Assembly (NCBI GenBank): GCA_039804165.1
Contig: JBDRZZ010000005.1
Location: 1 to 64,000, forward strand
Origin: a candidate division WOR-3 bacterium
GTDB taxonomy: Bacteria > Hydrothermota > UBA3072
Direction of reading: 5' to 3'
DNA length: 64,000 bases
The notes under the pieces: generated by a model
Told to the model about the DNA's origin: nothing
What the model saw: only the letters and a program-made list of their open reading frames with translations
Database searches by the model: none
Translations under genes and position numbers: made by a program
Shown: positions 52,935-62,404 of the stretch, in pieces
Position numbering within the stretch: the first letter of the stretch is position 1
Layout of the letters: each line of letters opens with the position of its first letter

Positions 52935-53522
52935 TTACTCCAAGAATATTGATATTTCGGAGATTGCTTTATTTATATCTCTTAGAATAGAATTCATTTT
53001 ATCGGATAACCCATTATAGATTAGGATAAACAAAATTCCAACTGGTAACCCTGCTGCAGTGGTAACAAGAGCCTCCCAAATTCCTCCTGCAAGATTGGAA
53101 GGGTTCACACTTCCTCCTAAGATTTCAATTTGCATAAACGCCTTTATCATTCCTAAAACGGTTCCAAGAAAGCCGAGCATAGGAGCTATGGATCCCATTG
53201 AAGCTATAACTCCGAGGCCATTTTCCAAATTCTTTAGCTCTTCAGATGCGGTTGCAAACATAGATTCTTTTTTCCCTGAGATAATTCCTTTTGCTATTAC
53301 TCTTGTTACAGGAACATCATAATTTTTGGATTCTTTAACTGCCTCTTCTATGTTTTTCTCCTTTAGCCAAGCACAAATTTTTTTTAGCAAGTTATCGATT
53401 GAGATTTGACTTTTTTTATAGTAAAGGAATCTCTCAATAGAGAAGTAAATTCCTACAAAAAGGGTAATTCCTATGGGGATCATTGTCCATCCGCCTTTTA
53501 TTAGAATCTCCATTAAACTCAT
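52935..53522 (-). CDS. ExbB/TolQ/MotA-family proton channel
   Basis: A 195-residue protein with three helices. MIPIGITLFVGIYFSIERFL is at the start, and the paired conserved helices are LGVIASMGSIAPMLGFLGTVLGM and LAGGIWEALVTTAAGLPVGI, broken by turns. It is the first gene of the eight-gene exbB-to-comF run, after a good promoter and AAAAGGAGGAG. It forms the proton-conducting pentamer with ExbD. Confidence 0.9.
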   Translation of the reverse strand: MSLMEILIKGGWTMIPIGITLFVGIYFSIERFLYYKKSQISIDNLLKKICAWLKEKNIEEAVKESKNYDVPVTRVIAKGIISGKKESMFATASEELKNLENGLGVIASMGSIAPMLGFLGTVLGMIKAFMQIEILGGSVNPSNLAGGIWEALVTTAAGLPVGILFILIYNGLSDKMNSILRDINKAISEISIFLE

Positions 53523-53545
53523 TTCTCCTCCTTTTAATTTTTTAT

Positions 53546-53574
53546 ATTTTATTTAAAATCTCTTCCAAAGTCAA
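53546..53574 (-). promoter_or_regulatory. Promoter of the exbB-to-comF operon
   Basis: On the minus strand TTGACT (53569-53574) and TAAAAT (53546-53551) are 17 bases apart, 23 bases before the exbB ATG. It separates this operon from the aromatic cluster upstream, but no terminator stands between them. Confidence 0.55.
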
Positions 53575-53624
53575 GTTTATTTCATTGGAGAAAAATTTTA
53601 AAAAGAAATAAGTTTATTTTGTGA

Positions 53625-54893
53625 TTACCGAGAGTACCTAATCTTTATTGAGTTCTTATGGGCAGATAGTCCCTCAATTTCTGCGAGTTTTTCAGCTATT
53701 GGTCCTATTTCTTTGAATCCTTCTTTTGTTACTCTTAATGTCGTTTGGAGTTTCAAAAAATCTTTAACACCAAGACCTCCTGTGTATTTGGAAGCAGTAT
53801 TTGTGGGTAAAGTGTGATTAAGTCCACTTGAGTAATCTCCAAGAGCTTCAACAGAATATTTTCCAATAAATAAAGAGCCGTAGTTCCTAAGCTTATTTAA
53901 AACATTTTTTGGATTTTTTATGTGTAATTCTAAATGTTCCGGAGCCATTTTATTTGCAAAGATAATTCCTTCCTCCATATTTTCTAAGAGAACTATGAGC
54001 CCTTTATTTTCTATGGATACTCTTGCTATTTCTTTTGTTTGAAGATTTTCTATTTGTTTATTTATTTCCTTTATTACTTTGGATGCAAGTTCTTTAGAAG
54101 TTGTGGCAAGGATTGGGAATGCTTCCTTATCGTGTTCGGCTTGGGATAGTAAATCCATAGCTATTAGTTCTGGTTCTCCACTTTCATCTGCAATTATCAT
54201 TATTTCTGTTGGTCCTGCTATGAAGTCTATCCCTACATCTCCGAAAACTTCCTTTTTTGCAGATGCTACATATTTGCTTCCTGGACCGACTATTTTATCA
54301 ACTTTTTTAATGCTTTCAGTTCCATAAGCTAAGGCTGCAATTGCTTGGATTCCTCCTATTTTGTAGATTTCTTTTATTTTGAGAAAATAAGCAGTTGCTA
54401 AAATTAAAGGGTGAATACTATTTTCAAATCTTGGAGGGGAGACTACGGCTATTTCAGATACTCCGGCTACTTGAGCAGGTATTGCACACATAATCAAGGT
54501 AGAAACCAAGGGGAAATTCCCACTCGGGACATAAATTCCTATTCTTTCAATCGGAATTACTCTTTGTCCTGTAAATACACCTTTTTGAATTTCAAATTCG
54601 AAATCTTTAAATTGCTCTTTTTGCTTTTCTGAAAATTTTTTTATATTTTTAGCTGCTTTTTCTATTGCTTTTAAATCTTCTTTTTTTGCTTTTCTATAAG
54701 CATTTTCTATTTCTGATTGACTAACTTTTATTTCCTTTAGAGAGACTTTATCATATTTTTTTGTATATTTTATAAGAGCTTTATCTCCTTTTTCTTTTAT
54801 TTCTTTAATTATCTTTTGAATAAACCTTTTATCTTCAATTTTTTTATATTCAAAAAAATCTTCTTTTATTTCCCTATATTTTATAATCTTCAT
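53625..54893 (-). CDS. hisD: Histidinol dehydrogenase
   Basis: A 422-residue zinc enzyme that oxidises histidinol to histidine, the last step of histidine synthesis. Motifs are GIYVPSGNFPLVSTL, GIQAIAALAYGTESI, VGPGSKYVASAKK, LLSQAEHDKEAF, the active-site MAPEHLEL, and SSGLNHTLPTN near the end. No other his gene is in the window. It is the last gene of the aromatic cluster and follows trpG by one base. Whether it serves histidine synthesis alone is not certain, but the sequence is canonical. Confidence 0.93.
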   Translation of the reverse strand: MKIIKYREIKEDFFEYKKIEDKRFIQKIIKEIKEKGDKALIKYTKKYDKVSLKEIKVSQSEIENAYRKAKKEDLKAIEKAAKNIKKFSEKQKEQFKDFEFEIQKGVFTGQRVIPIERIGIYVPSGNFPLVSTLIMCAIPAQVAGVSEIAVVSPPRFENSIHPLILATAYFLKIKEIYKIGGIQAIAALAYGTESIKKVDKIVGPGSKYVASAKKEVFGDVGIDFIAGPTEIMIIADESGEPELIAMDLLSQAEHDKEAFPILATTSKELASKVIKEINKQIENLQTKEIARVSIENKGLIVLLENMEEGIIFANKMAPEHLELHIKNPKNVLNKLRNYGSLFIGKYSVEALGDYSSGLNHTLPTNTASKYTGGLGVKDFLKLQTTLRVTKEGFKEIGPIAEKLAEIEGLSAHKNSIKIRYSR

Positions 54894-54894
54894 T

Positions 54895-55467
54895 TTATAT
54901 TTCTCTTTCTTTAATAAAATTTTTTAATATATTCATCCCTACCTCAGTTAAGATTGACTCAGGATGGAATTGAATTCCTTCAATGTTATATTTTTTGTGT
55001 CTTATTCCCATAACTATGTTGTCTTCTGTCCATGCTGAAAGTTCAAAACAGCTTGGAAGGCTATCCCTTTCTACTATTAAAGAATGATAACGAGTGGCAA
55101 CAAAAGGATTTTCAATATTTTCAAAAATTGTTTTTCCATCATGATAAATTATAGAAGTTTTCCCATGGAGAATTTTCTCAGCTCTTTTAACTTTTCCTCC
55201 AAAGACTTCTCCAATTACCTGATGCCCAAGGCAAACACCCAAAATAGGAATTTTTCCTTTAAAATGGAGAACGACTTCTGGGCTTATTCCTGAATCTTTT
55301 GGGGTTCCTGGGCCTGGTGAGATAATTATGGTTGTTGGGTTCATTTTCTCTATTTCCTCAATAGAAATTTTATCGTTTCTTTTTACTTTAATTTTTGCTC
55401 CTAATTCTCCCAAATATTGAGCGAGATTATAAACAAAGGAATCGTAATTGTCTATTAAGAGAATCAT
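54895..55467 (-). CDS. trpG: Anthranilate synthase component II (glutamine amidotransferase)
   Basis: A 190-residue class I amidotransferase giving ammonia to TrpE. The catalytic triad is Cys79 (GVCLGHQ), His168 and Glu170 (IQFHPES), and the oxyanion region is ISPGPGTP. The form may be shared with para-aminobenzoate synthase. It overlaps trpE by four bases, so the complex is translated together. Confidence 0.92.
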   Translation of the reverse strand: MILLIDNYDSFVYNLAQYLGELGAKIKVKRNDKISIEEIEKMNPTTIIISPGPGTPKDSGISPEVVLHFKGKIPILGVCLGHQVIGEVFGGKVKRAEKILHGKTSIIYHDGKTIFENIENPFVATRYHSLIVERDSLPSCFELSAWTEDNIVMGIRHKKYNIEGIQFHPESILTEVGMNILKNFIKEREI

Positions 55468-56873
55468 TGGGAAAAATCGATTGCTCTTTTTAAAGCGCTC
55501 ATTTTGTTAATTGTCTCTTTATATTCGAGTTCAGGAATTGAATCTGCAACTACTCCACCTCCTGCTTGGATATATAACATTCCTTTGTATATTACAATTG
55601 TCCTTATGGCAATACAAAGATCCATATTTCCTGCGAAACCAAAATACCCTAATGCTCCCGCATAAATTCCTCTTCTTACTGGTTCTAATTCATCAATTAT
55701 TTCCATTGCTCTTATCTTTGGTGCGCCAGAAACAGTTCCTGCCGGAAATGTTGCTGCCACAAGATCAAAAGCATCTTTATCAGAAAGGAGGTTCCCATTA
55801 ACCACAGAAATAATGTGCATAACCTGAGCGTATTTTTCAATTCGCATGAATTCTGAAACCTTAACACTTCCAAATTCACAAACTCTTCCAATGTCATTTC
55901 TTGCAAGGTCAACAAGCATCACGTGTTCTGCTAATTCTTTCTCGTCATTTAATAATTCTTTTTCTAAGAGTTTGTCCTCCTCTTCTGTATTACCCCTTCT
56001 CCTTGTTCCTGCAATTGGGTTGCTTGTCACAAGACCTCCTGGTTCAAGCTTTATTAAAGTTTCTGGAGAAGACCCAAGAATGAATAAATCATTGAACCTG
56101 AGGTAATACATATAAGGCGAAGGGTTTGTAATCCTGAGAGCTTTGTATATATTCATTGGATCTTTTTTTATTGGAGCTTTAAATCTCTGAGAGGGAACAA
56201 CCTGGAATATATCTCCTTTATAAATATATTCTTTTGCCTTTTTCACCATCTCGCAATATTCTTCTTTTGTAAAATTTCCAATAAGTTCTATTGGTTCTCC
56301 TTCTTTTATTTTATATTCTTTTTCTTCTGCCCCTTTTATAATTTTTACCAGTTCTTCTATTCTTTTGTTTTCTTCTTCCTCATCATTTGTGCTGTAGAGT
56401 ATTATGTCCACAGTATCATTTTTATGACTAAAGAGGATTATTTCCGAAGGGAACATAAAATAAGTTTCAGGAGCTTTTATCTCGTCAGGATTTTTATCCG
56501 GTATTTCTTCAAAAAATCTAACTGTGTCATAGGAAAGATAACCCACTGCTCCTCCTGAGAAACCAGGAATGTATGGATAGTTGGTTACTATAGAGATAAG
56601 TTCTCTAATTTTATTAAGAGGGTTTCCCTTTTCTTTATATTTTTTTCCATAAACTTCAATTTCTATGTCTTCTTTATAACTTTTTAATATAATAAAAGGT
56701 CTTCCACCTAAAAGAGAATATTCCCCTCTTTTTTTGAGGTGAACAATTGACTCATAAATAAAACTATAAGGATCTTCTTTATAAATTCTTTCAAACACTG
56801 CCTCAGGAGAAGATTTTGCTTTTATTTTCTTATGTATAAACTTAATTTTTTTCGACAATATTGTTTTTACCAC
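55464..56873 (-). CDS. trpE: Anthranilate synthase component I
   Basis: The enzyme converts chorismate and ammonia to anthranilate. The start GTG 56873 is chosen because AGGAGG (56878-56883) lies just upstream; a farther ATG at 56915 would overlap aroA by 74 bases, versus 32 here. The 469-residue product has the chorismate-binding C-terminal half: [77 protein letters not shown] and [12 protein letters not shown]. Near the N-terminus, SLLGGRPF is a weaker form of the LLES-type feedback site. Its PABA-synthase counterpart is less likely given trpA and trpB nearby. Confidence 0.93.
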   Translation of the reverse strand: MVKTILSKKIKFIHKKIKAKSSPEAVFERIYKEDPYSFIYESIVHLKKRGEYSLLGGRPFIILKSYKEDIEIEVYGKKYKEKGNPLNKIRELISIVTNYPYIPGFSGGAVGYLSYDTVRFFEEIPDKNPDEIKAPETYFMFPSEIILFSHKNDTVDIILYSTNDEEEENKRIEELVKIIKGAEEKEYKIKEGEPIELIGNFTKEEYCEMVKKAKEYIYKGDIFQVVPSQRFKAPIKKDPMNIYKALRITNPSPYMYYLRFNDLFILGSSPETLIKLEPGGLVTSNPIAGTRRRGNTEEEDKLLEKELLNDEKELAEHVMLVDLARNDIGRVCEFGSVKVSEFMRIEKYAQVMHIISVVNGNLLSDKDAFDLVAATFPAGTVSGAPKIRAMEIIDELEPVRRGIYAGALGYFGFAGNMDLCIAIRTIVIYKGMLYIQAGGGVVADSIPELEYKETINKMSALKRAIDFSQ

Positions 56874-58149
56874 TAATCCTCCTGAGTGTCCGGATAAACT
56901 CAGGGAAGGAAACATTGATACACTCTGCTTCCAAGATTGTTGTTTCTCCTTCTGCTAAAAGACCGCCAATTGCTAATGTCATTCCAATTCTATGATCTCC
57001 AAAGCTTTCACAAATATTTCCTTTTAGTTTTACTGGTCCTTCTACTATAAAACCATCTTCTTTTTCTTCAATTTTTGCTCCTAATTTTCTTAATCCCTCT
57101 GTTATTGTATGAATTCTATCGCTCTCTTTTACTCTAAGTTCCTTAGCGTCCCTTACAATTGTTTTCCCCTTCGCCTGGGTTCCTGCAAGAGCAAGGATAG
57201 GAAGTTCATCTATTAGTTTTGGTATAATATCTCCTCCAATTTCTATTCCTTTTAAACTGCTGCCTTTTATAAGTATATCAGCTACTGGCTCATTACAAAT
57301 CTCTTTTTTGTTTAAGATAGAAATCTGGGCGCCCATTTTTTTTAGAATTTCAATGATTCCTGTTCTCGTTGGATTTATTCCAACTTGTTCAATTAAGAGT
57401 TCTGAATCTTCTTGGCAAGATGCAAGAACAATGAAAAAAGCCGCTGAGGAAATATCTCCTGGGATAAAAACCTCTTGAGCGTTTAGCTTATTTTTTTCTT
57501 TTAAGATTATCTTATTGCCCTTAAATTCTACTTTTGCCCCAAATAAATTTAACATTCTTTCTGTATGATCTCTACTTTGAGTAGGCTCTTCTATTATTGT
57601 ATTTCCCCTAGCATAAAGGGAAGCGATCAATAAAGAAGATTTCACTTGTGCGCTTGGAATAGGTAACTTATAGTCTATTCCTTTTAACTTCGTCCCTTTT
57701 ATTGCAAGAGGTGCATATTCATCGTTATTTCTCCCATATATTATAGCTCCCATCCTTCTAAGAGGCTCAACAATTCTTTTCATAGGACGGCTGAGGAGGG
57801 ATTTATCTCCTGTAAGAATAGAGAAGAAATCTTGTCCTGCTAAAAGACCTGCGATTAATCTCATAGATGTTCCTGAATTTCTGCAGTCTAAAATATTAGA
57901 TGGTTCAGCTAATCCGGTAAGCCCTTTTCCTTCTATTTCTAATACTTTATTATCTTCTTTAATCTGAACTCCAAGCTCTTTCATAATTTCTAAGGTGGAG
58001 TAACAATCTTCGCATGTTGAATAATTTCTTAGAATTGTTTTCCCTTCAGCGATTGATCCAATTATTAAACCACGATGAGTTATTGACTTATCTCCACTTA
58101 CTCTTATTTTGCCTTTTATCTTGGGAGATTTTGATAAAATGAGTTTCAC
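56842..58149 (-). CDS. aroA: 3-phosphoshikimate 1-carboxyvinyltransferase (EPSP synthase)
   Basis: A 435-residue enzyme of the shikimate pathway that joins shikimate 3-phosphate and PEP. It has GDKSITHRGLIIGSIAEG, LDCRNSGTSMRLIAGLLAG, broken by turns, LPIPSAQVKSSLLIA, FIPGDISSAAFFIV, and the C-terminal ELRVKESDRI and FGDHRIGMTLAIGG. The NSGTSMR motif with Gly-Thr intact indicates the standard class. It is two bases after pheA, and its last 32 bases overlap the start of trpE. Confidence 0.95.
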   Translation of the reverse strand: MKLILSKSPKIKGKIRVSGDKSITHRGLIIGSIAEGKTILRNYSTCEDCYSTLEIMKELGVQIKEDNKVLEIEGKGLTGLAEPSNILDCRNSGTSMRLIAGLLAGQDFFSILTGDKSLLSRPMKRIVEPLRRMGAIIYGRNNDEYAPLAIKGTKLKGIDYKLPIPSAQVKSSLLIASLYARGNTIIEEPTQSRDHTERMLNLFGAKVEFKGNKIILKEKNKLNAQEVFIPGDISSAAFFIVLASCQEDSELLIEQVGINPTRTGIIEILKKMGAQISILNKKEICNEPVADILIKGSSLKGIEIGGDIIPKLIDELPILALAGTQAKGKTIVRDAKELRVKESDRIHTITEGLRKLGAKIEEKEDGFIVEGPVKLKGNICESFGDHRIGMTLAIGGLLAEGETTILEAECINVSFPEFIRTLRRISGKNNIVEKN

Positions 58150-58151
58150 TT

Positions 58152-58973
58152 TTAGTCCTTTACAAGATAACTTCCTAAAATTTTCATATAAGTTACGACT
58201 TCTTTTAAAGTCTCTACAGCATGGCTACAATTTTCATTTTCAAGACTTCCCCTAAAATCTATATAGAAGAGATAATCGTATGGTTTTCCAAAGGTAGCTC
58301 TAGATTCTAATTTGGTCAGGTCTATATTTCTCAAGGCAAAAATGCTTAGGCAGCGAAACAAGATTCCGGGTTCGTTTTTTACTCCAAATACAAGCATTGT
58401 TCTTGCATTTTCTCCTGAGTAGACTTCTTTTTTCTTTGATATTATAAGAAATCTTGTAAAATTATGAGGATGATTTTCAATTCCACTTTTTAATTTTTTA
58501 AAGCCGTAAAGTTTTGCCACTTGAGGTCCTGCTATAATCGCTACATCTTTTCTCTTTTCCTCTTTTACAATTTTTGCTGCGCCTGCGGTATCGTAAACTG
58601 AGACCACTTTATATTCAGGATGTGAAGAAAGAAATTCTCTGCATTGAGCCAAAGCTTCAGGATGAGACCAAACTTCTTTTATATTTTCTAACTTTATTCC
58701 TTTAGGAGCCAATAGATTATGGACTATTTTTTGCTTCACTTCCCCAATCACCCAAACATCAAACTCAAGAAGTAAATCATAGTTTTGGTGAAGACTCCCT
58801 GTAAGGGAATTTTCCACAGGAACAATTCCATATGTATCTTTTTCTTTTTGAACTCTTTCAAAAATTTCTCTGAATGTTTTAACCCCAATTCTTTTCACCT
58901 CCTTAGGGAAGAATTTATAGGAGGCAACTTCGCTATTACAACCTGGTTCTCCTTGATATATTACCTTTTTCAT
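58152..58973 (-). CDS. pheA: Prephenate dehydratase with ACT domain
   Basis: A 273-residue single-function enzyme that makes phenylpyruvate from prephenate. Signatures are [20 protein letters not shown], broken by turns, [20 protein letters not shown], broken by turns, [19 protein letters not shown], and the catalytic Thr in [12 protein letters not shown]-terminal ACT domain ([19 protein letters not shown], broken by turns, LTKLESRA) indicates feedback control by phenylalanine. Chorismate mutase is not fused. It overlaps the DAHP synthase gene by four bases. Confidence 0.94.
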   Translation of the reverse strand: MKKVIYQGEPGCNSEVASYKFFPKEVKRIGVKTFREIFERVQKEKDTYGIVPVENSLTGSLHQNYDLLLEFDVWVIGEVKQKIVHNLLAPKGIKLENIKEVWSHPEALAQCREFLSSHPEYKVVSVYDTAGAAKIVKEEKRKDVAIIAGPQVAKLYGFKKLKSGIENHPHNFTRFLIISKKKEVYSGENARTMLVFGVKNEPGILFRCLSIFALRNIDLTKLESRATFGKPYDYLFYIDFRGSLENENCSHAVETLKEVVTYMKILGSYLVKD

Positions 58974-59986
58974 AGTTCTCTCCCTACAACTTTCGCTATT
59001 TTTCTTAAATCTTCCATTAATTCCTGAAAGGTAAGAGGAGTGATTGATTGTTTACCATCTGAAAGTGCGTGGGAAGGATCTGGGTGAACCTCTATAATTA
59101 ATCCGTCAGCCCCAGCTGCAATTGCAGCTCTTGCTAAGGAGGGAACATATCTACTATCTCCAGCAGGATGGCTTGGATCTACAACAATTGGTAAGTGAGA
59201 AAGATTTTTTATTACTGGGATTGTACTTATGTCAAGAGTATAACGAGTATAGGTTTCAAAAGTTCTTATCCCTCTTTCGCATAAAATTACGTTTGGATTT
59301 CCTTCCGCTTGAATATATTCAGCTGACATAAGCCATTCTTCAATTGTAGCAGATATACCTCTTTTTAAAAGAACAGGTTTGTTAAACCTTCCAACTGTTT
59401 TTAGCAGCTGGAAATTTTGCATATTTCTAGCTCCAATTTGAAGGATATCTGCGTATTTTGCAACAAGTGGGACGTCAACTTCTGAAAGAACTTCAGTTAT
59501 TATGAGAAGACCCGTTTTTTCCCGTGCTTTCCCCAATATTTTTAGTCCCTTTTCTCCTAGCCCCTGAAAACTGTAAGGGGAGGTTCTTGGTTTAAAAGCA
59601 CCTCCTCTTAAGATCTTTCCTCCTGCTTTTTTAACTTCTTGTGCTACTTTCAAAACAATTTCTTCTGATTCCACAGCGCAAGGACCAGCCATAACAACGA
59701 TTTCTTTCCCTCCAATTGAAACCCCATCTATTTTTACAATTGTATCTTCAGGATGAAATTCTCTACTTCCAAGTTTAAAAGGACTTAAAATTGGAGTAAT
59801 CTTTTCTACGCCTGGAAGAGGTTCAATTGCAAGAATAATCCTTTCTCTATCGGTTGCTCCAATTACATGAATTACAGTTTTTTTTACCCCTTTAAAAACT
59901 TTTGTATCATAACCAAGCTCTTTTATTTTTGCCCTTACTTGGTTTATATCTTCTTTTGTTGCAGTTGAGCTCATCGTTATTACCAT
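58970..59986 (-). CDS. aroF: DAHP synthase, Thermotoga-type with N-terminal regulatory domain
   Basis: This enzyme starts the shikimate pathway by condensing PEP with erythrose 4-phosphate. The 338-residue length equals that of the Thermotoga maritima enzyme. Residues 1-70 are a ferredoxin-like regulatory domain ([28 protein letters not shown]) used for Tyr/Phe feedback. The barrel has [61 protein letters not shown], and [18 protein letters not shown] lies five bases before ATG 59986. It starts 30 bases after trpA, the largest gap in this cluster. Confidence 0.94.
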   Translation of the reverse strand: MVITMSSTATKEDINQVRAKIKELGYDTKVFKGVKKTVIHVIGATDRERIILAIEPLPGVEKITPILSPFKLGSREFHPEDTIVKIDGVSIGGKEIVVMAGPCAVESEEIVLKVAQEVKKAGGKILRGGAFKPRTSPYSFQGLGEKGLKILGKAREKTGLLIITEVLSEVDVPLVAKYADILQIGARNMQNFQLLKTVGRFNKPVLLKRGISATIEEWLMSAEYIQAEGNPNVILCERGIRTFETYTRYTLDISTIPVIKNLSHLPIVVDPSHPAGDSRYVPSLARAAIAAGADGLIIEVHPDPSHALSDGKQSITPLTFQELMEDLRKIAKVVGREL

Positions 59987-60016
59987 ATTATTTCCTCCCT
60001 AATATATTTAACCTTT

Positions 60017-60796
60017 TCATAGTTTTGTTGCCTCTTTAAGTTGTCGGGTTAAATCTATCAAATTTTCTTTATTTATTATTGCTTCTATTATTCTACTTCC
60101 TAAAATTACACCATCGGCTTTTCCGTGAAGCATTTTTATTTGCTCTGGGGTTGAGATTCCAAATCCCACAGCTATTGGTAGGTCTGTTAATTTTTTTACT
60201 TCTTTTAGGAATTTATCAAGATAGCTTGGGAGTCTTTCTCTAATTCCTGTGGTTCCTGTTACTGTAACGCAATACACAAAACCCCTTGATACGCTTACAA
60301 TTTTTTTCCTTCTATTTAATGGAGAGGTAGGGGTTAAAAGAAAGATAAGTTCTGTTTCGTATTCTTTAGATAAAGAAATCCATTCTGATGCTTCTTCAAC
60401 AGGTAAGTCTGGAATTATAAGACCACTTACCCCACTGTCTTTCATATCTTTTATGAATTTTTCCTGTCCGTAGGCAAGTAGGGGATTCAAATAGCTCATG
60501 AAAACAAGAGGGACATTCACTTTTAATTTTTTTACAGCAGAAAGTATTTTCTTTAATGTAGTCCCTTTTGTTAAAGATATTTGTGAGGAGTGTTGTATTG
60601 TGGGGCCATCCGCAATGGGATCTGAAAAAGGTATTCCTATCTCAATTATATCTGCACCACTTTTTGATAGAGTTTTTATAATCTTCATTGATTCTCCAAG
60701 ATTTGGAAATCCTCCTGTTACATAAAGAATTAAAGCCATCTCATTTTTTTCTTTTAATTCTTTGAATTTTTCTTGGATTTTTGAAGATCCCATCAT
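60017..60796 (-). CDS. trpA: Tryptophan synthase alpha chain
   Basis: A 259-residue barrel that cleaves indoleglycerol phosphate to indole. Catalytic Glu52 ([12 protein letters not shown]) and Asp63 (IADGPT) are in place, and the phosphate loop is [11 protein letters not shown]. The start codon shares ATGA with the trpB stop, as usual for co-assembled subunits. [10 protein letters not shown] is the family motif. Confidence 0.95.
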   Translation of the reverse strand: MMGSSKIQEKFKELKEKNEMALILYVTGGFPNLGESMKIIKTLSKSGADIIEIGIPFSDPIADGPTIQHSSQISLTKGTTLKKILSAVKKLKVNVPLVFMSYLNPLLAYGQEKFIKDMKDSGVSGLIIPDLPVEEASEWISLSKEYETELIFLLTPTSPLNRRKKIVSVSRGFVYCVTVTGTTGIRERLPSYLDKFLKEVKKLTDLPIAVGFGISTPEQIKMLHGKADGVILGSRIIEAIINKENLIDLTRQLKEATKL

Positions 60797-61974
60797 AATA
60801 GTCCTTCAACAATTTCTAAGTCTTTATCCCCTCTTCCGGAAAGATTAACAATAATTATTTTATCTTTTGGTATATTCTTTCCAATTTTTATTGCATAGGC
60901 AAGGGCATGAGAACTTTCTAGAGCTGGAATTATTCCTTCGGTTTTTGATAGAATATCAAAAGCTTCTAAGGCTTCTTTATCTTTTACTGCTGTAAACTCT
61001 ACAATCCCTTCTTCTTTTAGATAAGCATGTTCTGGCCCTACCCCAGGATAATCCAAACCAGGAGCAATTGAGTGAGTTTCCATTATTTGTCCGTCTTTAT
61101 TTTGTAGGAGATAACTCATAGCTCCGTGAAGGGTTCCAATTCCTCCTTTGCATAGACTTGCCGCGTGTTTTTTTGTATCAAGCCCAAGCCCAGCTGCTTC
61201 GACTCCAATCATTTTAATTTTTTCTCCTATAAAGGGATAAAAAATTCCTATGGCATTACTCCCTCCACCTACGCAAGCTATGATTAAATCTGGGAGTCTA
61301 TTTTCTTTTTCTAAAATTTGTGACTTTGTTTCTTTTCCTATCACAGATTGAAAATCTCTTACCATCATTGGATAAGGATGAGGCCCTACCACAGAACCAA
61401 TACAATAGTGAGTTGTTTCTACATTAGTAACCCAATCTCTTATAGCTTCATTTATTGCATCTTTAAGAGTTTTCGAACCTGAGTCCACTGGAATTACTTC
61501 TGCTCCAAGAAGTTTCATTCTAAAAACATTCATTTTTTGTCTTTTTATATCCTTTGTTCCCATATAAACGTGGCACTCTAAACCCAAAAGGGCGCAAGCT
61601 GTTGCAGTTGCTACTCCATGTTGACCTGCCCCAGTTTCAGCAATTACCCTTTCTTTTCCCATTTTTTTTGCTAAGAGAGCCTGACCCAAGGTATTATTTA
61701 TTTTATGAGCCCCTGTGTGCATCATATCTTCTCTTTTTAGATATATTTTTGCTCCGCCTACTTTTTGGGTAAGCCTTTCTGCGAAGTATAAAGGAGATGG
61801 CCTCCCAGCGTATTCCTTTAAATAGTAATTTAACTCATCATTAAAATTTTTGTCTTCTTTAAGAGATTTATATGCTTTTTCTAATTCAGAGACTGCATTC
61901 ATTAAAACTTCAGGGATAAACTTCCCTCCAAATCTTCCAAAATATCCTCTTTCATCGGGTAAATTATAATTCAT
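60793..61974 (-). CDS. trpB: Tryptophan synthase beta chain
   Basis: A 393-residue PLP enzyme that condenses indole with serine. The PLP lysine is Lys91 in [14 protein letters not shown], with [17 protein letters not shown], the phosphate loop [10 protein letters not shown], and [17 protein letters not shown]. This is the standard TrpB1 form, not TrpB2. It overlaps aroQ by 11 bases and trpA by four. trpC, trpD and trpF are not in the window. Confidence 0.95.
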   Translation of the reverse strand: MNYNLPDERGYFGRFGGKFIPEVLMNAVSELEKAYKSLKEDKNFNDELNYYLKEYAGRPSPLYFAERLTQKVGGAKIYLKREDMMHTGAHKINNTLGQALLAKKMGKERVIAETGAGQHGVATATACALLGLECHVYMGTKDIKRQKMNVFRMKLLGAEVIPVDSGSKTLKDAINEAIRDWVTNVETTHYCIGSVVGPHPYPMMVRDFQSVIGKETKSQILEKENRLPDLIIACVGGGSNAIGIFYPFIGEKIKMIGVEAAGLGLDTKKHAASLCKGGIGTLHGAMSYLLQNKDGQIMETHSIAPGLDYPGVGPEHAYLKEEGIVEFTAVKDKEALEAFDILSKTEGIIPALESSHALAYAIKIGKNIPKDKIIIVNLSGRGDKDLEIVEGLL

Positions 61975-62404
61975 TTTTACTTTCCTTTAATAGATAATTA
62001 AGAGCAAGGATATATCCATACCAACCAAGGCCACTGATTTGTCCTTTACATACAGGAGCAATCATACTTGTGTGTCTAAATTCTTCTCTACCGTATATAT
62101 TACTTAAATGGACCTCTACTGTTGGGATTTCCATAGCTTCAATTGCATCTCTAATCGCAATTGAGGTGTGAGTATAACCACCCGGATTTATAACTATTCC
62201 TGAATATCCTTTTGCCTTATGGATAAATTCCACAATTTCTCCTTCGCTATTTGACTGCTTTATTTCTACCTCAATTTTATTTTCTTTAGCAAATTTTTTT
62301 ATCTCTTCATTTATTTTTTCGAGATTCATTTTTCCATAAATTTCCGGTTTTCTTTTGCCTAAAAGATTAAGGTTTGGTCCATGAATTACAAGAAATTTTT
62401 GCAT
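61964..62404 (-). CDS. aroQ: 3-dehydroquinate dehydratase, type II
   Basis: A 146-residue dodecameric enzyme of the shikimate pathway. It has [18 protein letters not shown] with the catalytic Tyr23, [16 protein letters not shown], and [15 protein letters not shown]. It overlaps aroKB by 19 bases and trpB by 11. It sits directly between enzymes that act before and after it in the pathway. Confidence 0.95.
   Translation of the reverse strand: MQKFLVIHGPNLNLLGKRKPEIYGKMNLEKINEEIKKFAKENKIEVEIKQSNSEGEIVEFIHKAKGYSGIVINPGGYTHTSIAIRDAIEAMEIPTVEVHLSNIYGREEFRHTSMIAPVCKGQISGLGWYGYILALNYLLKESKNEL

Noticed and set aside
56874-56915. Upstream ATG start for trpE
   Set aside because: It lacks a ribosome site and would overlap aroA by 74 bases; GTG 56873 has AGGAGG at the right distance.
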